NCBI RefSeq assembly: GCF_003013405.1
Contig: NZ_PXZL01000007.1
Location: 124,001-188,000, forward strand
DNA length: 64,000 nucleotides
Source of the DNA: Brevibacillus formosus
Lineage (GTDB): Bacteria; Bacillota; Bacilli; Brevibacillales; Brevibacillaceae
Direction of reading: 5' to 3'
Numbering within the stretch: the stretch's first letter is position 1; each line of letters opens with the position of its first letter. Below the pieces are notes generated by a model, which was not told where the DNA came from, ran no database searches, and worked only from the letters and a program-made list of their open reading frames with translations. A program made the position numbers and the translations under genes. Below are positions 21,438 to 30,742 of the stretch, piece by piece.

Positions 21438-21447
21438 ATTTTGGCAA
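21419..21447 (-). promoter_or_regulatory. Predicted SigA promoter of the bio operon
   Basis: TTGCCA (21442-21447), a 17-base spacer and TAAAAT (21419-21424) on the minus strand. One operator half lies in the spacer and the other just downstream, so BirA binding would block RNA polymerase. Confidence 0.75.
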
Positions 21448-21495
21448 AGCTTTTTTCTCGACTTTGAAAAATTAGCAAGATCGAAGAAGGCTCTT

Positions 21496-21736
21496 CTGGT
21501 TTGAGTCAACATAGTGGAGGAGAAGAAAAAGCGCGGTTCTCTTCGACTCTGACACGCCCGCAATGGGGATTCACTGTCCGTCTCCACTTCCAAAAGGGGA
21601 CCGTCGAGCCAAAGCCACCCTACGGGCGGAAGGTTCTCAAGGAAGAAGTGTTCGACAAGCGTGGTCCCCTTTTGGAAGTTCCGACTAGGTAGGCGTTGTC
21701 AAGGTCTACGAGCTCTGCGCTTTTTCTTCTCACCAG
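21496..21736. other. Non-coding element of nested perfect inverted repeats
   Basis: Arms of 15 bases (21520-21534 and 21717-21731, GAGAAGAAAAAGCGC and its complement) enclose arms of 17 bases (21586-21602 and 21663-21679, ACTTCCAAAAGGGGACC and its complement). Between them GACACGCC (21551-21558) pairs with GGCGTTGTC (21692-21700) with one bulge, and outside CTGGT (21496-21500) pairs with ACCAG (21732-21736). The apical 60 bases hold GTCGA/TCGAC. Either strand would fold into a long rod of about 215 nucleotides. There is no convincing ORF, no T-run directly after and no clear target duplication. It could be a structured RNA or an interspersed repeat. Confidence 0.6.
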
Positions 21737-21768
21737 CTTTGTCAGCTCATCGATATCTTCTAAAACTC

Positions 21769-21812
21769 AAAAAGGTCAAGCTCCTCTTCGTTAGAGGAGC
21801 TTGACCTTTTTT
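21769..21812. terminator. Strong bidirectional terminator
   Basis: Perfect 19-base arms (21769-21787 and 21793-21811) around a five-base loop, with A/T runs at both ends. It ends the SLH protein gene. Confidence 0.9.
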
Positions 21813-21821
21813 ATTCCGATT

Positions 21822-24800
21822 CTATTTAACTTGATGTAGGATCCGATAAAGCGCTACGACACACACTGCTCTCGTCGTCGGTTTATTCGGCTGATAATTT
21901 CCTCCGACTGGATCAATCAAACCGAGTCCGACCATGTTGTTGATGGATGTAGTTGCCCAGGATGGCCAGGTCCCTTTATCGGATACCTTTTTCGTCGCTC
22001 CCTTTTTATTCACGAGACGATTGAGAATGACTGCAGCCTCTGCGCGAGTCACCGGCTGATCCGGACGGAAGGTGTTATCGTTATACCCCTTCACGAGGCC
22101 TTTGGAAACAGCAACCTGTACGGCACCTTGCGCATAGGAAGGCACCTTATCCTTAAATTTCAGCTTTGGTGAGGAAGGCAGCTCCCATTCAAAAGTGCGC
22201 GCGAGCAGGGTAACGAACTGTGCTCTTGTCAAAGAAGCCTCTGGGCCGAACGTCGTCTCCGTCAAACCCTTCACGTAGCCCTTTTCCGCCATGTAGGTGA
22301 TTTCTGCCTTGGCGGGATGCTTCGCGATATCTGTGAATCCAGCGCTGCTCGTGCCTGCATTGTCCAGGTAGTACGGAATGTACTTGCCGTAGCTATTGAC
22401 TTCATATACCCACTGACCTTGAGCATTCATGGTTCCCAGAAGCGGATCCAAAGTATTGTTCACTTGGTTTACGTACAAGAGTCCAACGCCTTTTCCAGCG
22501 AGCCATTGCTTCGGTGCCAAGGTCAACTGAATCGACGAAGTGGAAATTGCGTCCTCTTGTCCTGCTTTTAGTTCGCCCGGTTTAATCGTAAACGAATAAT
22601 CAGCAGGCACATATCCTGGCATCGGCTGGGTCACGATCGACTCCACATCAATCAGCGCACTATCCAGGTAAGATGCAGTATTTGCAAACGAATAATGGAG
22701 ATCGAGCTCCGCCCCGAGGGACATACTGCCTGGCAGTTCAGGGACAACGGCTACATCGCTTGGCTGACCTGACTGGTTGCCCAAGAGTAGCGAGAATTCA
22801 TCCATGTACAGTGTTCCTTTGTCGTGTGTAATGCCATCATTGGCTTGGTCAACGACATACACACTCTTCAGCTGCAATGGATAGGCAACATTGCTCGGGA
22901 AGTAGCCTTTCACTTGCTTCCAGCCTGTCCAATTGATCTCTTTTGCCAGATCGACGTAGACCGGCTTGCCATTTGCATCGACTGCTTCTGCACGGAGCCA
23001 ATGTCCGCTGTTATCACCATTGACCCACAAGCCCAATCCGAGCGGCTTGCCAGGGATGGTCACAGGTTTCGCTCCCAGAACGCCGTACGAAATCCGCATG
23101 TTATTCGCTGGTGCTCCAGAGAAGTTGTACACCAGCTTCGCTGCCTTTTTCGTGCGGAATGTCTGATCGGAGACGAGCGCGAACGAACCAGCCGAACTGA
23201 TGCTGGATGGATTTGCCGCATGGTACATGCCAGCCTGATTATCGAACGTGAGCCATGGCTGCTCAAATTGTCCAACGGCAAATGGTACGGTTGTCGCCAC
23301 GCCATCATACGTAATCGTCAGGTTTCCGTTACCTGGCTCATTGCCTGCTACCAGTTGCAGATTGTCGTTAATCGTCGCTACGGAAGAATCGACACTCGCT
23401 TTTACGCTAAGTGGCGTCGCTTGTACGGTTGAGCCCTTTTTCGTTTTGATTTTGACATCGAGATGAAGGGATTGTCCCGGTGCAATCGTGATCGGATTCG
23501 GGGAAACGATGATTTGCTGAACATCGTTTCCGGAAATGACTTGAATGTCTTTATTTTGCGTCACATTGCCCAATCGCGCAGTCAATGTGATCTTGCCGGA
23601 GCGAGCTGGTGTGAAGTGCTTGCCATTTACGGAGCCCGCCTCGGACTGACTAGCATCCCAGCTTACATCGCCTGCATTGATTGCATACGGCTGGTAATGA
23701 ACGTCATAACCTTTGGATGCGCTGAGCGGGATAGATTGTCCGATAAGCACATCTGCCGGTACATCGATTTGGAAGCCTTTCAACTCTCCAGCAGGTGCCG
23801 TGTTGTATACGGCCAGTCCAGTAGGTACGCGACGCTCAGCACCGCCGCTCGGCTTATTCGCCAGATTGGCGTGTGTCTCACCCAGCATGCGAGCTGCCAT
23901 GGTCGTAGAGCCGCCACCGTCAAAGTTTACAGCCCGATAAGAGCCGAGCTCCGCCATGATTTTTGCCAGCTCGTCCAAATAAACGCCTTGGCTCGCATCG
24001 ATCGTGACCATGTACAAGGTCTTCCCGTCCTGGGAAACTCCGACCGATGTGCGTGCCGTCTTGTTGATGATGGACTTGTCCGCTTGAAAGGAAGTGAGCG
24101 CTTTCCCTTGATCAACCAAAATCACATTGCCGCCTACCGCTTGCTTTAGGTTGAGTGTCTGTGGTGTCGTTTGGTACTCAACCGCTGCAGTAGCGCCTAC
24201 TGGGAAGTTTTGTTTGAGGAATGCTCCTGCTGCTCCATGTCCCCAAAGGACATAGCCGTTGTAAGGTATGTATACGCCAGGTTGATTCACACGAACTTCT
24301 TTGGCTACGTTGTCTACAAACAGAATCTCGACGACATCTTTGTAGCCCGGTATCGTCCCCAAGCTGGTTTTGCCAAAGGAAGGGGTATAGACGTTCAATT
24401 GGTTCTGGTGACTTTTTCGTGAATCACTCGGGTTGTACTCTTCCTTGTTGACACCCTGAATCGAATAGGTAGCGCCATTAGGAGCAGTAACCTTGCCGCC
24501 AAAGCCAAACTTGTCGACGATGGCCATCTTGTCTCCAGTCAAGCCCAGCGCGTACCAGTAGGAGACCAAGCCCATGGAAGATATGAGTTCATCGTCTTTC
24601 ATGACAATACCAAACGGCGCTCCCCGCTTGGACATGTTAAAAAAATCGGCATTGATCGCTGCTACAGCTCCGGTTTCACGCGCCATTTGTGTAACCGTCT
24701 GCCTGTCTGTCAGCTTGCCTTTCGTTCCGTATACCGGTTTGACCTCAACGTAAGGATTATTCAGATCAACCTTGGTTACCATGATCGTGACTACTTGATT

Positions 24801-24986
24801 GGCAAATGATTTCGTATATTTCTGCAAAGTGGTCCCCTCACCAATTGGGGTTTGCCACATCATATTCAATGCACTGGTTTCCGCTCTGGCGTGTGCGACA
24901 TTGGTCGCAAACGGCACAAACGGAACAAAAGCTCCCCAGGCCATGGTCGTGGCCGTGAGCAGCGTTACTATCCTTTGCGCTCTCAT
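21822..24986 (-). CDS. S-layer-anchored phosphodiester glycosidase-like protein
   Basis: The 1054-residue exported protein has a signal peptide (about residues 1-34, cleaved near AHARAET). A NAGPA/phosphodiester glycosidase domain follows (about 60-390; AAINADFFNM, GVSQDGKTLYMVTID, VNFDGGGSTTMA), then Ig-like beta modules and a jelly-roll carbohydrate-binding-like region near 560-715. Three SLH repeats close it (883-1054; GFTDIAKHPAKAEI, TRAQFVTLLAR, PVTRAEAAVILNRL). SLH repeats bind pyruvylated wall polysaccharide, so the enzyme should sit on the cell surface. The family hydrolyses sugar phosphodiesters; the actual substrate is unknown. The ATG at 24984-24986 has GGAGAGGAG upstream; the frame extends 19 codons further without purpose. 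Confidence 0.88.
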   Translation of the reverse strand: MRAQRIVTLLTATTMAWGAFVPFVPFATNVAHARAETSALNMMWQTPIGEGTTLQKYTKSFANQVVTIMVTKVDLNNPYVEVKPVYGTKGKLTDRQTVTQMARETGAVAAINADFFNMSKRGAPFGIVMKDDELISSMGLVSYWYALGLTGDKMAIVDKFGFGGKVTAPNGATYSIQGVNKEEYNPSDSRKSHQNQLNVYTPSFGKTSLGTIPGYKDVVEILFVDNVAKEVRVNQPGVYIPYNGYVLWGHGAAGAFLKQNFPVGATAAVEYQTTPQTLNLKQAVGGNVILVDQGKALTSFQADKSIINKTARTSVGVSQDGKTLYMVTIDASQGVYLDELAKIMAELGSYRAVNFDGGGSTTMAARMLGETHANLANKPSGGAERRVPTGLAVYNTAPAGELKGFQIDVPADVLIGQSIPLSASKGYDVHYQPYAINAGDVSWDASQSEAGSVNGKHFTPARSGKITLTARLGNVTQNKDIQVISGNDVQQIIVSPNPITIAPGQSLHLDVKIKTKKGSTVQATPLSVKASVDSSVATINDNLQLVAGNEPGNGNLTITYDGVATTVPFAVGQFEQPWLTFDNQAGMYHAANPSSISSAGSFALVSDQTFRTKKAAKLVYNFSGAPANNMRISYGVLGAKPVTIPGKPLGLGLWVNGDNSGHWLRAEAVDANGKPVYVDLAKEINWTGWKQVKGYFPSNVAYPLQLKSVYVVDQANDGITHDKGTLYMDEFSLLLGNQSGQPSDVAVVPELPGSMSLGAELDLHYSFANTASYLDSALIDVESIVTQPMPGYVPADYSFTIKPGELKAGQEDAISTSSIQLTLAPKQWLAGKGVGLLYVNQVNNTLDPLLGTMNAQGQWVYEVNSYGKYIPYYLDNAGTSSAGFTDIAKHPAKAEITYMAEKGYVKGLTETTFGPEASLTRAQFVTLLARTFEWELPSSPKLKFKDKVPSYAQGAVQVAVSKGLVKGYNDNTFRPDQPVTRAEAAVILNRLVNKKGATKKVSDKGTWPSWATTSINNMVGLGLIDPVGGNYQPNKPTTRAVCVVALYRILHQVK

Positions 24987-25156
24987 GTTGGTAACTCCTC
25001 TCCGTATTCCAAACTCTGTCTTTCTACCATCTAAGCCAAGCAACTAAATATTAGACGCAAAAGGTCATGGATAGTTTCGCCAATTTTCTCGATTCCCTAT
25101 TAGAAAAACATACCAAATCGTCAGTCACCAAAACCAGAAAATCCCTCTACAACAAG

Positions 25157-25196
25157 AAACCCGCCCGGTTTTGACGAACGATACCTGGCGGGTTTT
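25157..25196 (-). terminator. Intrinsic terminator after mnaA
   Basis: AAACCCGCC and GGCGGGTTT arms, followed on the minus strand by TTTCTTGTT. Confidence 0.75.
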
Positions 25197-25208
25197 CCTA
25201 GCTGTATG

Positions 25209-26357
25209 TTACTGACCTGGTTGGAAAGGCTCTGGTTGTTCAGCTCGCAAACCAAAATGATAGAGGATTGCTTCTACGATACGACGGGAAGCCTCGCCAT
25301 CCCCGTACGGGTTGACAGCATGCGCCATTGCATCGTAAGCCGATTGGTTGGTCAGCAATTCTTTTGCCATTGCATACACTTGCTCTTCGTCGGTACCCAC
25401 GAGCTTCAACGTGCCTGCTTCAATCCCCTCAGGGCGTTCTGTCGTATCGCGCAGAACCAGGACTGGTACGCCAAGAGACGGCGCTTCCTCTTGTACCCCG
25501 CCGGAATCGGTCAGGATGAGATGAGCACGACGAGCAAAGTTGTGGAAATCAAGGGCATCCAATGGTTCGATCAACGAAATGCGATCGTGGTTTCCGAGAA
25601 TCTCCTGCGCCACTTCTTGTACAGCAGGATTCAAGTGAACCGGATACACAACAGCAATCTCAGGATGCTCGTCCACCAGTCTTCGAACTGCACGGAAAAT
25701 ACGGCGCATTGGCTCGCCCAAATTTTCGCGGCGATGCGCCGTCATCAGTACCAGCTTCTGACCAGCTACGCGATCAAGCACCGGATGCGTGTAATCCTCG
25801 CGAACCGTTGTTTTCAACGCGTCAATCGCTGTGTTTCCTGTCACGTAGATGCTCTTTTCCGGCTTTGCTTCGCGACGAAGATTGTCAGCCGATCCATTGG
25901 TCGGAGAGAAGTGAAGGTCAGCCATTACACCTGTCAACTGACGGTTCATCTCTTCCGGGAACGGCGAGTACTTGTCCCATGTGCGCAAGCCCGCTTCCAC
26001 GTGGCCAATCGCGACTTGATTATAAAAAGCAGCCAGACTCGCCACAAAAGTGGTTGTCGTATCCCCGTGTACGAGGACAATGTCCGGTTTTACTTCCTTC
26101 ATCGTTTCATCCAGGCTCTCCAATGCGCGAGTGGTCACACCCACCAGCGTTTGGCGATCCTTCATGATGTTCAAATCAATGTCTGGTTGAATATCAAAAA
26201 TGTCCAAAACCTGATCGAGCATTTGACGATGCTGAGCCGTCACGCAAACGACCGATTCAATCTGTTCGCTGTACTTGTTCAATTCATGGACAAGTGGCGC
26301 CATTTTAATCGCTTCCGGACGTGTGCCGAATACCGTCATTACTTTTACAGTTTTCAT
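25209..26357 (-). CDS. mnaA: UDP-N-acetylglucosamine 2-epimerase (non-hydrolysing)
   Basis: This enzyme interconverts UDP-GlcNAc and UDP-ManNAc, supplying ManNAc for wall teichoic acid linkage units or secondary wall polymers. The opening VMTVFGTRPEAIKMAPL, the VHGDTTTTF and TAHRRENLGEPM motifs and the LTDSGGVQEEAPSLGVPVL block are all present in 382 residues. It follows upp by about 20 bases. Proximity to an SLH protein gene suits a wall-polymer role, but that is only context. Confidence 0.95.
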   Translation of the reverse strand: MKTVKVMTVFGTRPEAIKMAPLVHELNKYSEQIESVVCVTAQHRQMLDQVLDIFDIQPDIDLNIMKDRQTLVGVTTRALESLDETMKEVKPDIVLVHGDTTTTFVASLAAFYNQVAIGHVEAGLRTWDKYSPFPEEMNRQLTGVMADLHFSPTNGSADNLRREAKPEKSIYVTGNTAIDALKTTVREDYTHPVLDRVAGQKLVLMTAHRRENLGEPMRRIFRAVRRLVDEHPEIAVVYPVHLNPAVQEVAQEILGNHDRISLIEPLDALDFHNFARRAHLILTDSGGVQEEAPSLGVPVLVLRDTTERPEGIEAGTLKLVGTDEEQVYAMAKELLTNQSAYDAMAHAVNPYGDGEASRRIVEAILYHFGLRAEQPEPFQPGQ

Positions 26358-26375
26358 CCGTTTTTCCCTCTCCGA

Positions 26376-27005
26376 CTACTTCGTGCCGTACAAGCGGTCA
26401 CCCGCATCGCCCAAGCCTGGCACGATGTATCCATGGTCGTTTAAATATTCGTCAACAGCCGCTACGTAAATATCTACATCAGGATGTTCGTCCTGAACTA
26501 GCTTGATGCCTTCTGGAGCAGCGATGAGGCACATCAGTTTCAAGTTTTTCGCTCCACGTTTTTTCAAAGCAGTAAGAGCGGCAACAGCGGAACCACCAGT
26601 CGCCAGCATCGGGTCAGTTACAATCAACTCACGCTCAGCAACATCGGATGGCAGCTTCACATAATACTCAACAGGCTGCAGGGTTTCCGGATCGCGGTAA
26701 AGACCCACGTGTCCTACTTTGGCAGCAGGGATCAACCTCATCAGGCCATCCACCATACCAAGACCAGCACGAAGAATCGGTACCAACCCTACTTTTTTAC
26801 CAGCAATTACATTCGACTGACAGGTAGCCACTGGCGTTTCGATCGTAGTTTCCTCCAACGGCATATCACGGGTAATTTCATAGCCCATCAGAGTAGTCAC
26901 TTCATCTACCAGTTCGCGAAATTCCTTGGTCCCTGTATTCTTGTCACGAATATACGTAACTTTATGCTGAATCAGCGGATGGTCAAACACATATACACGG
27001 CTCAT
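26376..27005 (-). CDS. upp: Uracil phosphoribosyltransferase
   Basis: Upp salvages uracil with PRPP to UMP. The PRPP-binding segment [16 protein letters not shown] and the uracil-binding end [15 protein letters not shown] are complete in 209 residues. GGAGG precedes the ATG. In B. subtilis upp also lies between glyA and atp. Confidence 0.97.
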   Translation of the reverse strand: MSRVYVFDHPLIQHKVTYIRDKNTGTKEFRELVDEVTTLMGYEITRDMPLEETTIETPVATCQSNVIAGKKVGLVPILRAGLGMVDGLMRLIPAAKVGHVGLYRDPETLQPVEYYVKLPSDVAERELIVTDPMLATGGSAVAALTALKKRGAKNLKLMCLIAAPEGIKLVQDEHPDVDIYVAAVDEYLNDHGYIVPGLGDAGDRLYGTK

Positions 27006-27042
27006 GTCATTTCCTCCGTTTCCCTATCAATACATCCTTTCT

Positions 27043-27071
27043 ATAATAGCTGGTGAGAGTTGAGCCGTCAA
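27043..27071 (-). promoter_or_regulatory. Predicted SigA promoter of upp-mnaA
   Basis: TTGACG (27066-27071), 17 bases, TATTAT (27043-27048) on the minus strand. Confidence 0.75.
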
Positions 27072-27133
27072 TTTGCCTAATCTTCGTACTTTTTGCCTTC
27101 CTTGACCCCTGGCAACAGCCGGGAAGTAAAGAA

Positions 27134-27172
27134 AAGCAGACCCCTATGGGAAAATTTCCACTGGGTCTGCTT
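27134..27172 (-). terminator. Intrinsic terminator of glyA
   Basis: AAGCAGACCC and GGGTCTGCTT arms with a T-rich stretch following on the minus strand. Confidence 0.8.
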
Positions 27173-27185
27173 CTCGTTGCCTTGC

Positions 27186-28436
27186 TTAGATATTCAAGCC
27201 TTCATACATCGGGAAGCGTTGGCACAAAGCTGCCACACGTTGGCGTGCTTCCTCGTGCTTCGCAGCATCCTCTGGATTTTTCAATGTCAGAGCGATAATC
27301 GCTGCTACTTCTTTCATTGCTTCCTCATCAAAACCGCGGCTTGTAACTGCTGGCGTACCCATGCGCACACCGCTTGTAACAAACGGGCTTTGTGTATCGT
27401 AAGGAATCGTATTTTTGTTCGTTGTAATGCTTACTTCGTCCAGCAGATGCTCAGCTACTTTACCAGTTAGGCCGATTTTGCTTACATCAACCAATACGAG
27501 GTGGTTATCCGTTCCGCCGGAAACAAGCGTCAGACCTTCAGCAGTCAGTGCCTCAGCAAACGCACGAGCATTCTTGATGATGCGATTTGCGTAATCCTTG
27601 AATTCTGGTTGCAGGTTTTCGCCGAAGGCAACCGCTTTTGCTGCGATCACATGCATCAACGGACCACCTTGAACGCCTGGGAATACGGATTTGTCGATGC
27701 CCTTCGCGAATTCTTCCTTGCACAAAATCAAACCGCCGCGCGGTCCACGCAGAGTCTTGTGCGTCGTAGAAGTAACAAAATGTGCATGCGGCACTGGATT
27801 TGGATGCAGACCTGCCGCAACCAGACCAGCGATGTGCGCCATGTCGACCATGAAGTACGCGCCCACTTCATCCGCGATCTCACGGAATTTAGCAAAATCA
27901 ATCGTACGTGGATAGGCACTCGCCCCACAAACGATCAGTTTTGGCTTGTGCTCCAATGCTTTTGCACGAACAACTTCATAGTTGATCAGGTGAGTATCTT
28001 CATCTACACCGTAGTCAACGAAATTGTACAGAGTACCGGAGAAGTTTACTGCACTACCATGCGTCAAGTGACCACCGTGGGACAGGTTCATTCCCAATAC
28101 GGTGTCGCCTGGCTGAAGAATCGTGAAGTATACTGCCATGTTCGCCTGAGCACCGGAGTGTGGTTGTACGTTTGCATGCTCAGCGCCGAAAATTTCTTTT
28201 ACGCGGTCGCGCGCGATGTTTTCCACGATATCCACATACTCGCAACCACCGTAATAGCGGCGGCCTGGGTAACCTTCTGCGTATTTGTTCGTCAAAACGG
28301 TTCCCATTGCTTCCATAACTGCGCGGCTTACGAAGTTTTCAGAAGCAATCAGCTCAATCTTGTCGCGTTGTCTTCCGAGCTCCAATTGAATGGCTTCCAT
28401 TACTTGTGGGTCTTGTTTACGTAAAAAATCTAGCAT
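27186..28436 (-). CDS. glyA: Serine hydroxymethyltransferase
   Basis: GlyA converts serine and tetrahydrofolate to glycine and methylene-tetrahydrofolate. The PLP lysine is in [16 protein letters not shown], and the [10 protein letters not shown] opening motif is present. The ATG at 28434-28436 gives 416 residues, the family length; the open frame up to 28511 is spurious. It lies 19 bases after ywlG. Confidence 0.97.
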   Translation of the reverse strand: MLDFLRKQDPQVMEAIQLELGRQRDKIELIASENFVSRAVMEAMGTVLTNKYAEGYPGRRYYGGCEYVDIVENIARDRVKEIFGAEHANVQPHSGAQANMAVYFTILQPGDTVLGMNLSHGGHLTHGSAVNFSGTLYNFVDYGVDEDTHLINYEVVRAKALEHKPKLIVCGASAYPRTIDFAKFREIADEVGAYFMVDMAHIAGLVAAGLHPNPVPHAHFVTSTTHKTLRGPRGGLILCKEEFAKGIDKSVFPGVQGGPLMHVIAAKAVAFGENLQPEFKDYANRIIKNARAFAEALTAEGLTLVSGGTDNHLVLVDVSKIGLTGKVAEHLLDEVSITTNKNTIPYDTQSPFVTSGVRMGTPAVTSRGFDEEAMKEVAAIIALTLKNPEDAAKHEEARQRVAALCQRFPMYEGLNI

Positions 28437-28455
28437 AGTAGTTTCTCCTCCTCTT

Positions 28456-29025
28456 TTACGTGCAGCTTTCATTTGGTGGTGTTTTCTCATACACGGCGCG
28501 CGGTCCGCCAATCAGCTTGGGACGTGTGCGGGCTGCCGTAACATGTGCTTGTCCAACGAGACGCAATGTCGGACGAACCGGTACTGCCACATGCTTCAGA
28601 TGCATGCCGATAAGCGTATGGCCGATATCTATGCCTGCATGCGCGCGAATGTGCTCTACAACGGCTGCATCCGTGAACTGTGTAAATGCATGCGCAGCCA
28701 TAGAGCCTCCAGCAGTCGGAACGGGAACAACCGAGACCTCTTCCAGTCCGTATCGCAACGCAACATCGCGCTCGACGACCAGAGCCCTGTTCAAATGTTC
28801 ACAACATTGAAAGGCAACAGCAAAGCCGCGTTTCTCTACAACAGATTGGATCCCGCGATACAAAGCTTTCGCTACATCTTGGCTGCCAGCTTTTCCAATA
28901 TGCTCCCCGAGCACCTCGCTGGTACTGCACCCAATCACCATAAGCTGTCCAGCTTTCAGCTCCGCCAAATCGGCTACTTCTTCGACAATTTCACTGATTT
29001 GTTTTTCGATAGCGGATAAATCCAC
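28456..29025 (-). CDS. ywlG: YwlG-family protein (UPF0340/DUF436)
   Basis: A 189-residue protein of the YwlG family, biochemical role unknown. Recognisable features are [17 protein letters not shown] near residue 32, the [15 protein letters not shown] segment with paired cysteines, and [15 protein letters not shown]. Its start follows the rpiB stop directly, and the rpiB-ywlG-glyA order matches B. subtilis. Translational coupling with rpiB is likely. Confidence 0.9.
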   Translation of the reverse strand: MDLSAIEKQISEIVEEVADLAELKAGQLMVIGCSTSEVLGEHIGKAGSQDVAKALYRGIQSVVEKRGFAVAFQCCEHLNRALVVERDVALRYGLEEVSVVPVPTAGGSMAAHAFTQFTDAAVVEHIRAHAGIDIGHTLIGMHLKHVAVPVRPTLRLVGQAHVTAARTRPKLIGGPRAVYEKTPPNESCT

Positions 29026-29481
29026 TTACTTCACTCCCGCATGCTTCGCTTCAATTTGGGAAATCTTTTCCACACGGCGCTCGTGGCGACCACCTTGAAA
29101 CTCTGTTTCCAACCAAATTTTCACGATATCAAGCGCAAGACCCGGTCCAATGACCCGCTCACCCATCGCCAACACATTGGTGTTGTTATGCTCACGGGTT
29201 GCGCGTGCAGAAAACGTATCATGCACAAGTGCACAACGGATGCCTGGAACCTTGTTGGCTGCGATCGACATGCCGATACCTGTTCCGCAAACGAGAATGC
29301 CTCGATCAAACTCCCCCGCTGCCACCTTTTCCGCTACTGGCAAAGCATAATCGGGATAATCAACCGATTCCTCGCAGGTGCAGCCGAAGTCTTCCGTTTG
29401 GATGTTCATGGAGGCCAGCAGAGTCTTGATCTCCTCTTTTAGCTTGTATCCACCGTGATCAGCAGCAAGTGCTACTTTCAT
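29026..29481 (-). CDS. rpiB: Ribose-5-phosphate isomerase B
   Basis: RpiB interconverts ribose 5-phosphate and ribulose 5-phosphate. The opening ALAADHGGYKLKEEI, the active-site cysteine in GILVCGTGIGMSIAANK and HNNTNVLAMG are all conserved. Its length of 151 residues is normal. It is equivalent in position to B. subtilis ywlF. Confidence 0.95.
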   Translation of the reverse strand: MKVALAADHGGYKLKEEIKTLLASMNIQTEDFGCTCEESVDYPDYALPVAEKVAAGEFDRGILVCGTGIGMSIAANKVPGIRCALVHDTFSARATREHNNTNVLAMGERVIGPGLALDIVKIWLETEFQGGRHERRVEKISQIEAKHAGVK

Positions 29482-29621
29482 CTGTCATCCCTCGCTTGTC
29501 TCATAATCTTCGTCTAGTATACATCAAAAAGCCATAAGTAAAAAGTGAACATTTTTATCAAGTCACTAAAAAATCGTTCGTACTCTCACAAAAAACAAGG
29601 CCCTGGCTATACACCAGCACC

Positions 29622-30092
29622 CTATTCATCCACTGATTTACGAAGAGCTGGGTCCTTGAGCATCAATGAGAGCCTTTCCAGTGACTCTTCGATTTCTTCG
29701 GCACACCTGCGATAATCCATCAGTGATCCCCCATATGGGTCAGCAATATCACTAAAGCCTTCTATCCCCACGAACTCTTGTAGGGTATGCACCTTTTCAG
29801 CGGCTGAGGGGAAATACGTCAAGATCGCGCGCTTGTGACCGTGCGTCATCGTCAAAATGACATCAGACCATTCAATCAACCCATCGTCTACCTTGCTGGC
29901 CTTGTGATCGTGGGCAATTCCTCGCTCTTCTAATACTTGTTTGGCGTGCAAGGAGGCATCCTGACCGGCAAATGCCGCCACGCCAGCTGAGCGTATTTCA
30001 AGCCCCTGTCCGTCTGTCTTCGCACGGAACATCGCTTCTGCCATTGGGCTTCGGCACGTATTTCCCGTACAGACGAAAAGTATCCGTTTCAC
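29622..30092 (-). CDS. ywlE: Protein arginine phosphatase, low-molecular-weight PTP fold
   Basis: YwlE removes phosphate from phosphoarginine, opposing the kinase McsB in protein quality control. The catalytic loop is C8-T-G-N-T12-C-R14-S; the threonine at position 12 is the residue that favours phosphoarginine over phosphotyrosine in the characterised enzyme. The acid loop DIADPYGG supplies the catalytic aspartate. Length is 156. It lies between mntP and rpiB as in B. subtilis. Confidence 0.93.
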   Translation of the reverse strand: MKRILFVCTGNTCRSPMAEAMFRAKTDGQGLEIRSAGVAAFAGQDASLHAKQVLEERGIAHDHKASKVDDGLIEWSDVILTMTHGHKRAILTYFPSAAEKVHTLQEFVGIEGFSDIADPYGGSLMDYRRCAEEIEESLERLSLMLKDPALRKSVDE

Positions 30093-30125
30093 GTATGGTT
30101 CCTCCTCTCCTGATAATTAGTCCGG

Positions 30126-30686
30126 TTATATCATAAATTTTAACCCAAAACCAAACAAAATAAGTCCACCTATTAATTCACTGTATTCGCCAAGCCACCC
30201 TCCCACACTCCTGCCTAACAATAAGCCGAAGTAAGACATCGTGGCACCCATTACTCCAAACAGGGAGATGGCCAAAATTCTATTGACCTCGATCAAGCCG
30301 AACGAGAAACCGACGGTGAAAGCATCCAGGCTGACACTAAATGCGAAGAGCATAAGTCCGAACCCTTTTGTCTTCAACACACTTTTTTGATCCCCTTGAA
30401 CAAAGCCATTCCATAGCATATGCAAGCCGATGATCATCAGGACCCCACCGCCAATAAACACGGCTATATCTCCAATCAAATCGGACAAGTACGCTCCAAC
30501 GACAATCCCGATGATCGGCATCATAATGTGAAACAGTCCGATGGTGATACTTACTTTGATAATCTCTCGTAACCGAATGCCAACCATTCCTACGCCAATT
30601 CCTAACGAAAAGGCATCCATACTTAAGGCGAAAGCAATAATGAGCAACGTCAAAAATTGCCCCCATTGGAATAACACCTGGTCCAA
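30126..30686 (-). CDS. mntP: MntP-family manganese efflux pump
   Basis: A six-helix membrane protein of the MntP (DUF204) family, which exports Mn(II) in E. coli. Two internal repeats each carry the SMDAFSLGIG/SLDAFTVGFS type motif with an intramembrane aspartate. A TTG start at 30684-30686, six bases after GGAGGGG, gives 186 residues. The GTG at 30710 lies upstream of that site and would add eight charged residues. Substrate is inferred from family. Confidence 0.87.
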   Translation of the reverse strand: MDQVLFQWGQFLTLLIIAFALSMDAFSLGIGVGMVGIRLREIIKVSITIGLFHIMMPIIGIVVGAYLSDLIGDIAVFIGGGVLMIIGLHMLWNGFVQGDQKSVLKTKGFGLMLFAFSVSLDAFTVGFSFGLIEVNRILAISLFGVMGATMSYFGLLLGRSVGGWLGEYSELIGGLILFGFGLKFMI

Positions 30687-30742
30687 GCAGCTCCCCTCCC
30701 GTCTCTTCACCTTATGCGGACAAGGGGGAGTTTAGGACAGGT

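Noticed and set aside
21501-21692. 63-codon frame inside the inverted-repeat element
   Set aside because: It runs across both inverted-repeat arms and has no homology; the DNA structure explains the sequence better.
21520-21731. MITE with 15-bp terminal inverted repeats
   Set aside because: No direct target duplication is visible next to the arms, and the inner stems are longer than the terminal ones. Kept only as an alternative pending copy-number data.
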